A DNA stretch of 64,000 nucleotides from Pseudonocardia autotrophica (GCF_000717175.1 NZ_JNYD01000002.1:124001-188000), one strand, 5' to 3'. Positions 1 through 9,357 are shown, numbered from the stretch's first letter. Made by a program: numbers and translations. Notes: generated by a model not told the origin, from the sequence alone.

Positions 1-460
1 CCTGGAGGCCGCGGCGTTGCGGGCCGCGGTGCTGGTCGCGGCCGACGCGCTCGGGGTCATGGAGCAGATGCTCGACTCGACGGTCGAGTACACGCTGCAG
101 CGCAAGCAGTTCGCCGTCCCGATCGGCTCTTTCCAGGCGGTCAAGCACGCGGCCGCGGAGATGTTGGTGAAGGTCGAGTCCGCCCGGTCGATCGTGTACC
201 TCGCCGCCGCCTCCGTCGAAGCCGGCCATCCCGACGCGCCACTCCACGCCGCGGCCGCGAAGGCACAGGTGTGCGGTGCGGCGTCCGCGGCTGCGGACGC
301 GGCCCTGACGCTGCACGGGGCGATCGGCTACACCTGGGAGCACGACCTGCAGATCTTCTACAAGCGGGCCAAGCTCGACGCCGAGCTGTTCGGTTCACCC
401 GCGGCATGGAACGACCGGCTGGCGGACCGGCTGGCGCTGGTCCCGGGCGCGCCGGCGTAG
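1..460 (+). CDS. Acyl-CoA dehydrogenase, C-terminal part (5' end outside window)
   Basis: The reading frame is open from base 2 and stops with TAG at 458-460, so only about 152 C-terminal residues are visible. They show the C-terminal helical bundle of acyl-CoA dehydrogenases: a QFAVPIGSFQAVKH segment and the LHGAIGYTWEHDL motif that precedes the active site, followed by RRA-like KRAKLDAELFG. Enzymes of this family desaturate acyl-CoA at C2-C3 using FAD. The sequence past the GYTWEHD motif resembles the FadE subfamilies that lack the usual YEG glutamate. The gene ends 111 bases before the next one, and operator-like repeats fill the gap, so it probably belongs to an upstream transcription unit. 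Confidence 0.85.
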   Translation, partial: LEAAALRAAVLVAADALGVMEQMLDSTVEYTLQRKQFAVPIGSFQAVKHAAAEMLVKVESARSIVYLAAASVEAGHPDAPLHAAAAKAQVCGAASAAADAALTLHGAIGYTWEHDLQIFYKRAKLDAELFGSPAAWNDRLADRLALVPGAPA

Positions 461-471
461 CTCCACCCCTG

Positions 472-486
472 TTCGGTATGACCTTT
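472..486. promoter_or_regulatory. FadR/GntR-type operator copy 1
   Basis: TTCGGTATGACCTTT matches the window-specific motif TTTGGYNNGACCWTW found at four other places (511, 16031, 16134, 16152). The TGGYC-N-GACCA core resembles operators of FadR-type GntR regulators. It lies about 85 bases before the long catabolic operon. Binding is inferred. Confidence 0.5.
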
Positions 487-510
487 CCCACGGCGACGAG
501 TGTCGCCAGT

Positions 511-525
511 TTTGGTCAGTCCTTT
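511..525. promoter_or_regulatory. FadR/GntR-type operator copy 2
   Basis: TTTGGTCAGTCCTTT is followed by GTTACGAT, a possible -10 region. Copy 3 at 16031 has a similar tail (CCTTTATACCATCGA against CCTTTGTTACGATCGA here), so operator and promoter seem to be conserved as one unit. It sits 47 bases before the operon's first gene. Confidence 0.55.
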
Positions 526-571
526 GTTACGATCGACCGCGCAGTGACGACGTGGTCGGAGGAGGTGCGTG

Positions 572-1738
572 GTGGACTTCGAGCTCACCGATGACCAGTC
601 GACGATCCGGGACGCGGTCCGGGACCTGGCCGGCAAGTTCGACGACCAGTACTGGTTGGAGCACGACCGGGACAAGCAGTTCCCGACCGAGTTCTACGAC
701 GCGCTGGCCACGGGCGGCTGGCTCGGCATCACCACCCCGGAGGAGTACGGCGGCCACGGGTTCGGCATCACCGAGGCGTCGATCCTGATCGAGGAGGTCG
801 CCAAGTCCGGCGGCGGCATGAACGCCGCCTCGGCGATCCACCTGTCGATCTTCGGCATGCACCCCGTGATCAAGCACGGCTCCGACGAGCTGAAGAAGCG
901 CACCCTGCCGCGGATCGTCGACGGCTCGCTGCACGTGTGCTTCGGGGTGACGGAGCCCGGCGCGGGCCTGGACACCACGCGGATCACGACCTTCGCCAGG
1001 CGCGAGGGCGACCACTACCGGGTCAACGGCCGCAAGGTGTGGATCTCGAAGGCCGTCGAGTCGGAGAAGGTCCTGCTGCTGACCCGCACGCAGAAGGTCG
1101 ACGAGGTCGCGAAGAAGACGGACGGCATGACGCTGTTCCTCACCGACCTCGACCGGTCGAGGATCGACATCCGGCCCATCCCGAAGATGGGCCGCAACGC
1201 CGTCACCTCGAACGAGCTGTTCATCGACGACCTGATGATCCCCGTCGAGGACCGCGTCGGCGAGGAGGGCAAGGGCTTCACCTACATCCTCGACGGGCTC
1301 AACCCCGAGCGGATGCTGGTCGCGGCCGAGGCGCTCGGCCTGGGCCGGGTCGCGCTGGACCGCGCGGTGACCTACGGCAACCAGCGCGAGGTGTTCGGCC
1401 GGCCGATCGGCATGAACCAGGGCCTGCAGTTCCCGCTGGCGGACTCGCTGGCCCGCCTCGACGCCGCGGAGCTGGTGCTGCGCAAGGCGACCTGGCTCTA
1501 CGACCAGGGCAAACCGTGCGGCCGGGAGGCCAACACCGCCAAGTACCTGTGCGCCGACGCCGGCTTCCAGGCCGCGGACCGGGCGCTGCAGACCCACGGC
1601 GGGATGGGCTACTCGGAGGAGTACAACGTTGCCCGGTACTTCCGCGAGGCCCGCCTGCTCAAGATCGCGCCGCTCAGCCAGGAGATGGTGCTCAACTACC
1701 TGGGCTCGCACGTGCTGGGCCTGCCGAGGAGCTACTGA
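572..1738 (+). CDS. Acyl-CoA dehydrogenase
   Basis: First gene of the long catabolic operon: 388 residues, a full-length FAD-dependent acyl-CoA dehydrogenase that would introduce a C2-C3 double bond into an acyl- or cycloalkyl-carboxyl-CoA. It has the FAD/substrate motifs CFGVTEPGAGLDTT and VWISKA in the middle domain, and QTHGGMGYSEEYNVARYFREAR near the C-terminus is recognisable in parts. The usual catalytic YEGTSEI stretch is replaced by IAPLSQEM, so the base must come from elsewhere, as in other ACAD branches. Two GTG codons are adjacent (569, 572). I chose 572 because AGGAGG at 560-565 is then six bases away rather than three. A role like cyclohexanecarboxyl-CoA dehydrogenase is possible given the BadH/BadI-like neighbours. 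Confidence 0.9.
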   Translation: MDFELTDDQSTIRDAVRDLAGKFDDQYWLEHDRDKQFPTEFYDALATGGWLGITTPEEYGGHGFGITEASILIEEVAKSGGGMNAASAIHLSIFGMHPVIKHGSDELKKRTLPRIVDGSLHVCFGVTEPGAGLDTTRITTFARREGDHYRVNGRKVWISKAVESEKVLLLTRTQKVDEVAKKTDGMTLFLTDLDRSRIDIRPIPKMGRNAVTSNELFIDDLMIPVEDRVGEEGKGFTYILDGLNPERMLVAAEALGLGRVALDRAVTYGNQREVFGRPIGMNQGLQFPLADSLARLDAAELVLRKATWLYDQGKPCGREANTAKYLCADAGFQAADRALQTHGGMGYSEEYNVARYFREARLLKIAPLSQEMVLNYLGSHVLGLPRSY

Positions 1739-2502
1739 TGCCCGCGCTCGAGGCGTTTTCCCTGGACGGCCGCGCGGCCCTGGTCACAGGCGCCGGCGGA
1801 GGGATCGGCGCCGCCGTCGCCACCGCGTTCGCCCGTGCGGGCGCCGCGGTTCTCGTGACGGACGTGGACGAGGATGCCGCCCGCGTCGTGGCCAAGCAGA
1901 TCGTCGAGGCCGGGGGCCGGGCGGACAGCCAGGTGCTCGACGTCCGCGACCGGGCCGCGGCGGATGCGGCCGCCGCCAAGGCCGCCGACCTCGGGGGCGG
2001 GGCGCTGCACATCCTGGTCAACAACGCGGGTGCCATCGCGCCGGCGATGTTCCCCAAGCTGAGCGAGGACGCGTTCCGGCGGATCGTCGAGATCCACCTG
2101 ATGGGCTCGTTCACCTGCTCGCAGGCCGCCCTGCCGTTCCTGCCGGACGACGGCTCGGGCCGGATCCTCAACGTCACCTCCGCGGCCGGGCTGGTCGGCA
2201 CGATCGGCCAGGCGAACTACGGCGCCGCGAAGGCCGGGATCATCGGGCTGACCAAGTCGCTGGCCAAGGAGCTGGCGCGCCGGCAGGTCACGGTCAACGC
2301 GCTGGCGCCGCTGGCGGCCACGGCGATGACCGAGAACATCCGCAGCAACGAGAAGCTCGCCGCCAAGACCCTGGAGCGGATCCCGCTGCAGCGTTGGGCC
2401 TACCCGGACGAGATCGCGGCGTCGTTCGTGTTCCTGGCCTCGCCGGCGGCGGGCTACATCACCGGCCAGGTGCTGCCGGTCGACGGCGGGACGGTGATCT
2501 GA
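1738..2502 (+). CDS. Short-chain dehydrogenase/reductase (FabG-like)
   Basis: 254-residue classical SDR. It has the Rossmann motif TGAGGGIG near residue 17, LVNNAG, a serine in NVTSAAG and the catalytic YGAAKAG (YxxxK). The C-terminus VDGGTVI is typical of 3-oxoacyl-ACP/3-hydroxyacyl-CoA dehydrogenases using NAD(P)H. The ATG overlaps the stop of the preceding dehydrogenase by one base (TGATG), so translation is coupled. It probably oxidises a 3-hydroxyacyl-CoA intermediate to the 3-oxo form before thiolysis by the next gene product. The exact substrate cannot be read from sequence. Confidence 0.88.
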   Translation: MPALEAFSLDGRAALVTGAGGGIGAAVATAFARAGAAVLVTDVDEDAARVVAKQIVEAGGRADSQVLDVRDRAAADAAAAKAADLGGGALHILVNNAGAIAPAMFPKLSEDAFRRIVEIHLMGSFTCSQAALPFLPDDGSGRILNVTSAAGLVGTIGQANYGAAKAGIIGLTKSLAKELARRQVTVNALAPLAATAMTENIRSNEKLAAKTLERIPLQRWAYPDEIAASFVFLASPAAGYITGQVLPVDGGTVI

Positions 2503-2503
2503 C

Positions 2504-3676
2504 GTGCCGCTGCAGGGTCGGGACGTCTTCCTCGTCGAGGGCGCGCGCACGCCCTTCGGGAAGTCGCACCCGGAGAAGGGCTGGTTCCGCGACACTCATC
2601 CCAACGACCTGCTCGGCGCGGTCTACCGCGACCTGCTGGGCCGGGCCGGGATCGCCCCCGGCGTCGTCGAGGACCTCGTCGTGGGCTGCACCGCCCCGTT
2701 CGGCGAGCAGTCCCGCAACATCGGGCGCAACGTGTGGCTGCAGGAGGGCTACCCGCCCGAGGTCCCGGCCGTCGTCCTCGACCGGCGCTGCGGCTCCGCG
2801 CAGACCGCGAGCGAGATGGCGGCCTCCCTGGTGGCCTCGGGCGTGCACGACGTCGTGATCGCGGCGGGCGTCGAGCACATGGGGCACGTCCCGATGAACT
2901 CGCCGGCGAAGATCTCCGAGCTGTACGGCGAGCCGTGGACCGCGCGGATGTGGGAGCAGTACGACTTCGTGCCGCAGGGCGAGAGCGCCGAGCTGATCGC
3001 CGAGCGCTGGGACCTCTCGCGTGAGGAGATGGACGAGTTCGCCGCGCGCTCGCACGCGCTCGCCGCCGTCGCCATCGAGGCGGGCAGGTTCGACGCGGAG
3101 ATGATCGACTGGGAGCTCGACGGCGAGGTGCGCCGCGGCGACCAGACGGTCCGCCCGGGCACGACCGCGGAGACCCTGGCCGGGCTGAAGGCGGTCTTCC
3201 GCAAGGAGAACGGCCGCATCACCGCGGGCACGTCGTCGCCGATCTGCGACGGCGCGGCCGGCGTGCTGCTGGCCTCGCAGAGCGCCGTCGACGAGCACGG
3301 CCTCACCCCGCGGGCGAGGATCCTCGACCAGACGACCGTCGGCGTCGACCCGGTGATCATGCTGACCGGTCCGATCCCGGCCACCCACAAGCTGCTGGAG
3401 CGCAACGGGCTCAGCATCTCCGACGTCGACCTGTTCGAGGTCAACGAGGCGTTCTCCTCCGTCGTCCTGGCCTGGCAGCGCGAGCTCAAGCCGGACATGG
3501 ACCGGGTCAACGTCAACGGCGGAGCCATCGCCCTGGGCCACCCCGTCGGGGCGACCGGCGGGCGACTGCTGGCCACGATCGTCGCCGAGATGGAGCGCCG
3601 GGACGTCGAGCTCGGCCTCGTCACCATGTGCTGCGGCGGCGGGCTCGGCACCGGGACCCTGGTGCAGCGGGTATGA
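2504..3676 (+). CDS. Thiolase (acetyl-CoA acyltransferase)
   Basis: 390-residue thiolase with all catalytic signatures: nucleophilic Cys96 in DRRCGSAQTA, the GGAIALGHPVGATGGR block carrying the active-site His, and the second cysteine in MCCGGGLGTGTLV. It would split a 3-oxoacyl-CoA into acetyl-CoA and a shortened acyl-CoA. It starts with GTG one base after the preceding SDR stop. Following an acyl-CoA dehydrogenase and SDR, it completes a beta-oxidation set. The full length and intact cysteines indicate an active enzyme. Confidence 0.93.
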   Translation: MPLQGRDVFLVEGARTPFGKSHPEKGWFRDTHPNDLLGAVYRDLLGRAGIAPGVVEDLVVGCTAPFGEQSRNIGRNVWLQEGYPPEVPAVVLDRRCGSAQTASEMAASLVASGVHDVVIAAGVEHMGHVPMNSPAKISELYGEPWTARMWEQYDFVPQGESAELIAERWDLSREEMDEFAARSHALAAVAIEAGRFDAEMIDWELDGEVRRGDQTVRPGTTAETLAGLKAVFRKENGRITAGTSSPICDGAAGVLLASQSAVDEHGLTPRARILDQTTVGVDPVIMLTGPIPATHKLLERNGLSISDVDLFEVNEAFSSVVLAWQRELKPDMDRVNVNGGAIALGHPVGATGGRLLATIVAEMERRDVELGLVTMCCGGGLGTGTLVQRV

Positions 3677-4893
3677 GCATGCTCGATCTCAGGCCGCACA
3701 TCCGGCCGCGGGACGGCGTCTGGTGGAGCCAGGCCGGTGCCGAGGCCACCCCGCTGGTCGACGCCCTGCTGGACCAGGTCGCCGACATCGGGCCGGTGCG
3801 GGCCTTCTGCGGGCTGAGCTTCAACCGCCGGCTCCGCGAGGTCCCCGCCGAGCTCACCCTGACCTCGTACGGGGCGATGGGGGAGCTGCGCAAGGCGCGC
3901 GGCCTGCAGGTCGTGCCCGCGCACTACTCGGTGCTGCCCCGGCTGTTCGCGGAGCGCATCCTCCCGGGTGACGTCGGCCTGGTGCAGGTCGCCCCGCCCG
4001 GGCCGGACGGCGTCTGCTCGCTCGGGATCGGTGTCGACTACGCGGCCGACGCCGTGCGGCACAGCAGGGTGCTGATCGGCGAGATCAACCACCGGATGCC
4101 GGCCACCGTCGGCACGCCCGGGATCCCGCTGGAGCGGTTCGCCGCCACCGTCGAGACCGACCGGCCGGTCCCGGAGGCCCCGGACCGGGCGCCGGACGCC
4201 GTCGACGGGGCGATCGCCGCCCGCGTCGCCGAGCTCGTCGAGGACGGGGACACCGTGCAGATGGGCGTCGGCGCGCTGCCGACGGCGATCATGGACGGGC
4301 TCGCCGGGCATCGGGACCTCGGCTTCCACTCCGGGATGTTGACCGACGGCGTGCTGCGGCTGGTGGAGAAGGGCGTGCTGACCGGCCGCCGGAAGGAGAT
4401 CGACGAGGGCCTGCTGGTCACCGGTACCGCCATCGGCAGCGCCGAGCTCTACGCCCGGCTGGGCGAGCTGCCGGTGGTCTTCCGGCCCGCGAGCTACACC
4501 CACGATCCCGGGGTCCTGGCGCGGCTGCGTCGGCTCGTCGCGATCAACTCCGCCATCGAGGTGGACCTGAGCGGGCAGGTGGGCAGCGAGGTCGCGGGCG
4601 GCCGCTACCTGGGCGGGATCGGCGGCCAGGCGGACTTCTCCGGTGCGGCGGTGCGCACCGGCGCCCGGTCGGTCATCGCCCTGCGCTCCACCGCGGGCGG
4701 CGCCTCCACCGTCGTGCCCGTGCTGAGCGGGCCGGTGAGTACGGCGCGGGCGGACGTGGACGTCGTGGTCACCGAGCACGGCACCGCGTGGCTGCGGGGC
4801 TGCCCGCCCGCCGACCGTGGCGCGCGTCTGGTCGCTGTCGCGGCCCCCGAACACCGAGAAGACCTCGAGCGATCGCTGCGGGAGGGCACATGA
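3673..4893 (+). CDS. Acetyl-CoA hydrolase / CoA-transferase family protein
   Basis: 406 residues, related to 4-hydroxybutyrate CoA-transferase and acetyl-CoA hydrolase/transferase. Recognisable segments are QMGVGALPTAIMDGL, DLGFHSGMLTDGVL, the NSAIEVDLSGQVGSE region carrying a candidate catalytic Glu, GGIGGQADFSGAA and TEHGTAWLRG. Such enzymes move CoA between carboxylates. No acid:CoA ligase is visible in this operon, so this protein may activate the carboxylic acid or recycle acetoacetate. The ATG overlaps the thiolase stop as ATGA. A second ATG lies two codons in. Substrate unknown. Confidence 0.88.
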   Translation: MSMLDLRPHIRPRDGVWWSQAGAEATPLVDALLDQVADIGPVRAFCGLSFNRRLREVPAELTLTSYGAMGELRKARGLQVVPAHYSVLPRLFAERILPGDVGLVQVAPPGPDGVCSLGIGVDYAADAVRHSRVLIGEINHRMPATVGTPGIPLERFAATVETDRPVPEAPDRAPDAVDGAIAARVAELVEDGDTVQMGVGALPTAIMDGLAGHRDLGFHSGMLTDGVLRLVEKGVLTGRRKEIDEGLLVTGTAIGSAELYARLGELPVVFRPASYTHDPGVLARLRRLVAINSAIEVDLSGQVGSEVAGGRYLGGIGGQADFSGAAVRTGARSVIALRSTAGGASTVVPVLSGPVSTARADVDVVVTEHGTAWLRGCPPADRGARLVAVAAPEHREDLERSLREGT

Positions 4894-5807
4894 GCAGGAG
4901 CGTGCAGATCCGGGAGGTCGGGCCGCGCGACGGGTTCCAGAACGAGCCTGAGCGCATCCCGACGGACGACAAGATCCGGCTGATCGAGGCGCTGGCCCGG
5001 GCAGGCTTCCGGCGCATCGAGGTCGCGAGCTTCGTGCGACCGGACGTGATCCCGCAGCTGTCCGACGGCGTGGAGGTGCTGAACCGCATCGACATACCGG
5101 ACGACGTGCAGCTGATGGTGCTGATCCCCAACAGCAAGGGTTTGGACAACGCCCTGAAGGTGCGGGACCGCTTCCACGAGGCGGCGATCTTCGTGAGCGC
5201 TTCGGAGACGCACAACAAGAAGAACGTCAACCGCAGCGTCGCCGAGACCATGGCGGACAACGCCGTCATGGCGAAGCGCGTCCGGGCCGAGGGCCTGAAA
5301 TGCGCGGCAGTCGTTGCCACGTCCTTCGGGTGCCCCTACGAGGGCAAGGTCGAGCTGGGTCGCGTGCTGGACCTGGCCGAGCGGTTCGCCGAGGCCGGCG
5401 CGACCGAGATCGGCTTCGGCGACACCACCGGAATGTGCAACCCGATGTACGCCAGGGACTTCTTCGCCGCGGCCCTGGAGCGGCTCCCCGGCGTGGAGAT
5501 CACCGCGCACTTCCACAACACCCGTGGGCAGGGTCTGGCCAACGCCTACGCGGCGTTGGAGGCGGGCTGTACGAGTTTCGAGTCCAGCTTCGGTGAACTG
5601 GGTGGGTGTCCGGTGCCGAAGGGCTCGACCGGCAACATCGCCACCGAGGACCTGGTGAGCATGTTCCACGAGATGGGCGTGGAGACGGGGCTGGACCTGC
5701 CCGCCGTCATCGACGCCGCTCGCGAGGCCCAGCGCGTGCTCGGCCGCACCCTGACCAGCCATTCGCTCGTCGCCGGGCCCATCGACTGGCACCTGCAGAG
5801 CGCCTGA
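4890..5807 (+). CDS. Hydroxymethylglutaryl-CoA lyase-like protein
   Basis: 305 residues of the HMGL-like TIM-barrel family. The N-terminal EVGPRDGFQNE carries the Arg-Asp pair that binds metal and substrate. HFHNTRGQGLANAY supplies the metal-binding His-x-His, and GELGGCPVPKGSTGN holds the mobile-loop cysteine of genuine HMG-CoA lyases. The reaction class is retro-Claisen cleavage of a 3-hydroxy-3-alkylglutaryl-CoA to acetyl-CoA and a 3-oxo acid. This step occurs in leucine and acyclic terpene degradation, so the gene fits late processing of a branched diacid. ATG overlaps the upstream stop (ATGA). Confidence 0.9.
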   Translation: MSRSVQIREVGPRDGFQNEPERIPTDDKIRLIEALARAGFRRIEVASFVRPDVIPQLSDGVEVLNRIDIPDDVQLMVLIPNSKGLDNALKVRDRFHEAAIFVSASETHNKKNVNRSVAETMADNAVMAKRVRAEGLKCAAVVATSFGCPYEGKVELGRVLDLAERFAEAGATEIGFGDTTGMCNPMYARDFFAAALERLPGVEITAHFHNTRGQGLANAYAALEAGCTSFESSFGELGGCPVPKGSTGNIATEDLVSMFHEMGVETGLDLPAVIDAAREAQRVLGRTLTSHSLVAGPIDWHLQSA

Positions 5808-5829
5808 CTTCCGAGAAGAGGAACTCCTG

Positions 5830-6588
5830 ATGAGCAACCGCACCGCGTTCGTCACCGGCGGCGCCCAGGGCATCGGCCAGGGCATCGCCACCACCCTGGG
5901 TGGGCACGGCTTCAAGGTGGCCGTGGTCGACCTGAACCTCGAGGCCGCGCAGGCCACCGCGAAGTCCATCACCGACGCCGGCGGCACCGCGGTCGCCGTG
6001 CAGGCCGACGTCACGGACACCGCATCGGTCCAGGCGGCGGTCAAGACCGTGACCGAGGAGCTCGGGCCGGTCGAGGTCGCCGTGAACAACGCCGGCTGGG
6101 ACGACTTCATGCCGTTCCTGAAGACCGGCGAGGACTTCTGGGACCGCGTCCTGGAGATCAACTTCAAGGGTCAGCTGCGCGTCGTGCAGGCGGTCGTGCC
6201 GGGCATGATCGAGCGCGGCTTCGGTCGCGTCGTCAACATCGGCTCCGACGCCGGCCGCGTCGGCTCCTCGCTCGAGGCCGTCTACTCCGGCGCCAAGGGC
6301 GGAATCATCGCCTTCACCAAGACCCTGGCCCGCGAGGTCGCCACCAAGGGCGTCACGGCGAACACCGTGTGCCCCGGCCCGACGGACACCCCGGCGCTGC
6401 GGAAGTTCGCGGACAGCTCAGGGCAGGATGCGGACAAGGTGCTGGGCGGCATGACCAGGGCCGTGCCGATGAAGCGACTGGCGCAGCCCGAGGACGTGGC
6501 CGCCGCCGTCGCCTTCTTCGCCTCCGACGCCGCCGGCTACATCACGGGCCAGACGCTGTCGGTCAGCGGCGGCCTGACGATGGCCTGA
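5830..6588 (+). CDS. BadH-like SDR (2-hydroxycyclohexanecarboxyl-CoA dehydrogenase type)
   Basis: 252-residue SDR with [28 protein letters not shown], catalytic YSGAKGG and the tail SVSGGLTMA. From memory of the Rhodopseudomonas BadH sequence, the NNAGWD-F-PF-KT, SDA-RVGSS-EAVY and VCPGPTDT blocks are shared, a closer match than to generic FabG. BadH oxidises 2-hydroxycyclohexane-1-carboxyl-CoA to the 2-oxo ester. The next gene encodes a BadI/MenB-like enzyme, which would cleave that product, supporting an alicyclic-ring pathway. AGAGGA precedes ATG 5830. The paralogous SDR at 1738 lacks these BadH-specific blocks. Confidence 0.8.
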   Translation: MSNRTAFVTGGAQGIGQGIATTLGGHGFKVAVVDLNLEAAQATAKSITDAGGTAVAVQADVTDTASVQAAVKTVTEELGPVEVAVNNAGWDDFMPFLKTGEDFWDRVLEINFKGQLRVVQAVVPGMIERGFGRVVNIGSDAGRVGSSLEAVYSGAKGGIIAFTKTLAREVATKGVTANTVCPGPTDTPALRKFADSSGQDADKVLGGMTRAVPMKRLAQPEDVAAAVAFFASDAAGYITGQTLSVSGGLTMA

Positions 6589-6619
6589 TGCCGAGACGGA
6601 GCTTGCGGAGTCGACCATC

Positions 6620-7474
6620 ATGAGGGTCTCGGGGCCGCGGGAGCCGGTCGAGTGGACGGGCGTCGGCAAGTACGACGACATCCGACTCGACCACTCCGGC
6701 GACGGCATCGCCAAGATCACTCTCTGCCGGCCGGAGGTGCGCAACGCCTTCCGCCCGCAGACACTCATCGAGATCTCCGACGCGTTGACCCGCGCCCGTG
6801 AGGATGCGTCGATCGGCGTGATCGTGCTGACGGGAGACGGGCCCGAGGCGTTCTGCTCCGGCGGTGACCAGCGCGTCCGTGGCGACACCGGCTACCTGAC
6901 GGAGCCGGGCCGCGAGGATGCCGTCGGCCGCTTCCACGTCACGGACCTGCAGGTGCAGATCCGGCGGCTGCCCAAGCCGGTCGTCGCGATGGTCGCCGGC
7001 TACGCCATCGGCGGGGGCCACGTGCTGCACCTGGTCTGCGACCTGACGATCGCCGCGGACAACGCGCGCTTCGGCCAGGTCGGGCCCAAGGTCGGCTCCT
7101 TCGACGGCGGCTTCGGCGCCGGCCTGTTGGCGCAACAGGTCGGGCAGAAGCGGGCCAAGGAGTTCTGGCTGCTCTGCGAGCAGTACGACGCCGCCGAGGC
7201 CAAGGAGATGGGCCTGGTCAACACCGTCGTGCCGCTCGCCGAGCTGGAGACCGAGACCGTGGCCTGGTGCCGCCGGATGTTGAAGCTCTCGCCGATGGCG
7301 CTGCGGCTGTGCAAGGCGAGCTTCCATGCCGCGGAGGACGGGCTGTCCGGCCTGCAGCAGCTGGCGCACGACACCAACCTGCTCTTCTACGCCACCGAGG
7401 AGGCGCAGGAGGGCCGCGAGGCCTACAAGGCGAAGCGGGTGCCGGACTTCGACCGGTTCCCCCGCCGCGCCTGA
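6620..7474 (+). CDS. BadI/MenB-like crotonase (2-ketocyclohexanecarboxyl-CoA hydrolase or DHNA-CoA synthase type)
   Basis: 284-residue crotonase-fold protein with the MenB/BadI signature [33 protein letters not shown] and the tyrosine-containing [11 protein letters not shown] near the end. MenB makes dihydroxynaphthoyl-CoA in menaquinone synthesis, while BadI opens the 2-oxocyclohexanecarboxyl-CoA ring by a reverse Dieckmann hydrolysis. The sequence itself is about as MenB-like as BadI-like. No other men gene is nearby and a BadH-like gene is directly upstream, so I favour ring cleavage to a pimeloyl-CoA analogue. Start ATG 6620; an ATG-proximal alternative is not obvious. Confidence 0.78.
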   Translation: MRVSGPREPVEWTGVGKYDDIRLDHSGDGIAKITLCRPEVRNAFRPQTLIEISDALTRAREDASIGVIVLTGDGPEAFCSGGDQRVRGDTGYLTEPGREDAVGRFHVTDLQVQIRRLPKPVVAMVAGYAIGGGHVLHLVCDLTIAADNARFGQVGPKVGSFDGGFGAGLLAQQVGQKRAKEFWLLCEQYDAAEAKEMGLVNTVVPLAELETETVAWCRRMLKLSPMALRLCKASFHAAEDGLSGLQQLAHDTNLLFYATEEAQEGREAYKAKRVPDFDRFPRRA

Positions 7475-7490
7475 GCGAGAGGATGACCCT

Positions 7491-8273
7491 GTGAGTCCTG
7501 TGGTGACCTGGGAGGACGCCGGCGCGGGCGGCGCTGCTGGCGTCCTCGTCGCGACGATCGACCGGCGGCCGGCCAACGCGCTCGGCCCGCCGATCATCGA
7601 CGGCCTCAACGCCCTGCTCGACGAGGTCGAGCGCCGGGACACCCGGGTGGTCGTGCTGACCTCGGCGATCCCCGGCTTCTTCGCCGCGGGCGCGGACATC
7701 AAGCACATGGGCGCCGTGGACGCGCAGTCGTTCACGGCGTACGGCGACCTCCTGCGGGGCGCCGTGGAGCGGCTGGCGTCGGCGGACGCCGTCAGCATCG
7801 CCGCCGTCGAAGGGGTCGCGCTCGGCGGTGGCCTCGAGCTCGCGATGGCGTGCACGATGCGGGTCTCCGGCGCCGACGCGAAGTACGGCCTGCCGGAGGT
7901 CAAGCTCGGCCTGATCCCCGGTGCTGCGGGCACGCAGCGGCTGCCGCGGCTTGTCGGGCGGGGCCGGGCCATCGACATCATGGCCACCGCCCGCCAGGTC
8001 CCCGCGGACGAGGCGAAGGCGATCGGGCTCGTCGACCGGCTCGTCGAGGCGGGCGGGGCCCGGGATGCGGCGCTCGAGCTGGCGGGGCAGCTGAGCGGCC
8101 TGTCCCGACCGGCCCTCGCGGCGGTCCTGCGGACCGTCGACGCGGCCTTCGACTTCTCCTTCGAGGAGGGGAAGCGCTACGAGGTGGCGCAGATCCAGGA
8201 GCTGTTCGAGCACGGCGAGGCCCGCGAGGGGATCGCGGCGTTCCTGGAGAAGCGCGCCCCGAAGTTCGGCTAG
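7491..8273 (+). CDS. Enoyl-CoA hydratase/isomerase family protein
   Basis: 260-residue crotonase-fold protein. FAAGADIKHMG forms the first oxyanion-hole segment and GVALGGGLELAMACTMRVSG the second, followed by LPEVKLGLIPGAAGTQRLPR, which carries the second hydratase Glu (E of LPEVKLG). The first Glu position reads A-L-G-G-G-L-E, consistent with an active hydratase. It would add water across a 2-enoyl-CoA. Start GTG 7491 follows GAGAGGATG with good spacing. It is one of four crotonase genes in this operon, so step assignment is uncertain. Confidence 0.85.
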   Translation: MSPVVTWEDAGAGGAAGVLVATIDRRPANALGPPIIDGLNALLDEVERRDTRVVVLTSAIPGFFAAGADIKHMGAVDAQSFTAYGDLLRGAVERLASADAVSIAAVEGVALGGGLELAMACTMRVSGADAKYGLPEVKLGLIPGAAGTQRLPRLVGRGRAIDIMATARQVPADEAKAIGLVDRLVEAGGARDAALELAGQLSGLSRPALAAVLRTVDAAFDFSFEEGKRYEVAQIQELFEHGEAREGIAAFLEKRAPKFG

Positions 8274-8297
8274 GACTCACGGCAGAGGAGCGCGACG

Positions 8298-9341
8298 ATG
8301 CGCGAGGAGTACGGGCTCACGATCTTCACCGGCGGCCGCGGCCCCCGGCGCTTCCGCGCGGCCGCGGACCTCGCGCGCCGCGCGGAGGCGGCCGGGTTCG
8401 GTGCGGTGTGGACGGGCGAGCTCTACAGCCGCTCGGCGACCATCCCGATGGCGTCCCTGGCCGCCGCGACGGACCGGGTCGCGATCGGCTCGAACATCGC
8501 CTACGGCGTCGGGCGCTCGCCGCTGGTCTGGGCCGCCGAGGCTCGTGACCTCGACGAGCTGTCCGGCGGCCGGATCATCCTCGGCCTCGGCAACGGGACG
8601 CCCGGGATGATGGAGAACTGGCTCTCGACCAGCGGCGAGGCCCCGGCGGCCCGCATGGAGGAGCTGGTGACCGTCCTCCGCAAGCTCTGGTGCCTGCACG
8701 AGGGGCCGGTGCACCACGAGGGCCGGTTCTACCGGGTGCACCTGGCTCCGACCGGCGGCACGCCCGCCCCGCTGCGCGCGCACCTGCCCATCTGGACCGC
8801 CGGCGTCGGGCCGCGGATGGTGCGGGCCGCGGGCCGGGTCGCCGACGGGCTCGTCGGCCACCCGATGACCACAGCGGAGTACCTCGCGCAGGTCGTGCGG
8901 CCGGAGCTGGAGCGCGGTGCCGCGGACGTGGAGCGCGCGCTCGACGGATTCGTGGTCAAGGGCATCCGCATGGTCGCACTGGACGCGGACGAGGAGGCCG
9001 CCCGACGCAAGATCGCCTACGCGATCGCCCAGTACGCCCCGTCGCGGGTGTACGACCGGCTCTTCGCCCTGCACGGCTGGGAGGCGGCACAGCAGCGGAT
9101 CCGCAGCGCGGCGAAGGCGGGCGACCCCGTCGGCGCTGCGGCCGCCGTCCCGGACGCCGCCATCGATGCCATCGGCATCGCCTGCACCCCGGCCCAGCTG
9201 CCGGGCCGGGTCGCGGCGCACGCCGAGGCCTTCGACCACCTGAACCTGGTCGCCCCACCCTGGGGCCTCGAGCCCGAGCAGGCCGAGGAGGCGACCGAGG
9301 AGATCCTCGTCGCGCTCACCCCCACGCCGGCCCACGCCTGA
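8298..9341 (+). CDS. LLM-class (luciferase-like) F420/FMN-dependent oxidoreductase
   Basis: 347 residues with the bacterial-luciferase TIM-barrel pattern: LARRAEAAGFGAVWTGE at the N-terminus, GSNIAYGVGRSPL, ELSGGRIILGLGNGT, and HEGRFYRVHLAPT before IWTAGVGPRM. Actinobacterial members use F420 or FMN as dehydrogenases, reductases or Baeyer-Villiger/alkane monooxygenases. The sequence does not separate these options. It lies 24 bases after the hydratase and 16 before the next crotonase, within the operon, so it likely handles a ring or side-chain redox step. RBS GAGGAG lies at about 8285-8290. Confidence 0.85.
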   Translation: MREEYGLTIFTGGRGPRRFRAAADLARRAEAAGFGAVWTGELYSRSATIPMASLAAATDRVAIGSNIAYGVGRSPLVWAAEARDLDELSGGRIILGLGNGTPGMMENWLSTSGEAPAARMEELVTVLRKLWCLHEGPVHHEGRFYRVHLAPTGGTPAPLRAHLPIWTAGVGPRMVRAAGRVADGLVGHPMTTAEYLAQVVRPELERGAADVERALDGFVVKGIRMVALDADEEAARRKIAYAIAQYAPSRVYDRLFALHGWEAAQQRIRSAAKAGDPVGAAAAVPDAAIDAIGIACTPAQLPGRVAAHAEAFDHLNLVAPPWGLEPEQAEEATEEILVALTPTPAHA

Positions 9342-9357
9342 CCGAGAGGACGACCCG

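Noticed and set aside
6620..7474. Menaquinone MenB assignment
   Set aside because: Motifs allow it, but no other men genes are near and the BadH-like neighbour favours ring cleavage. Kept as an alternative only.
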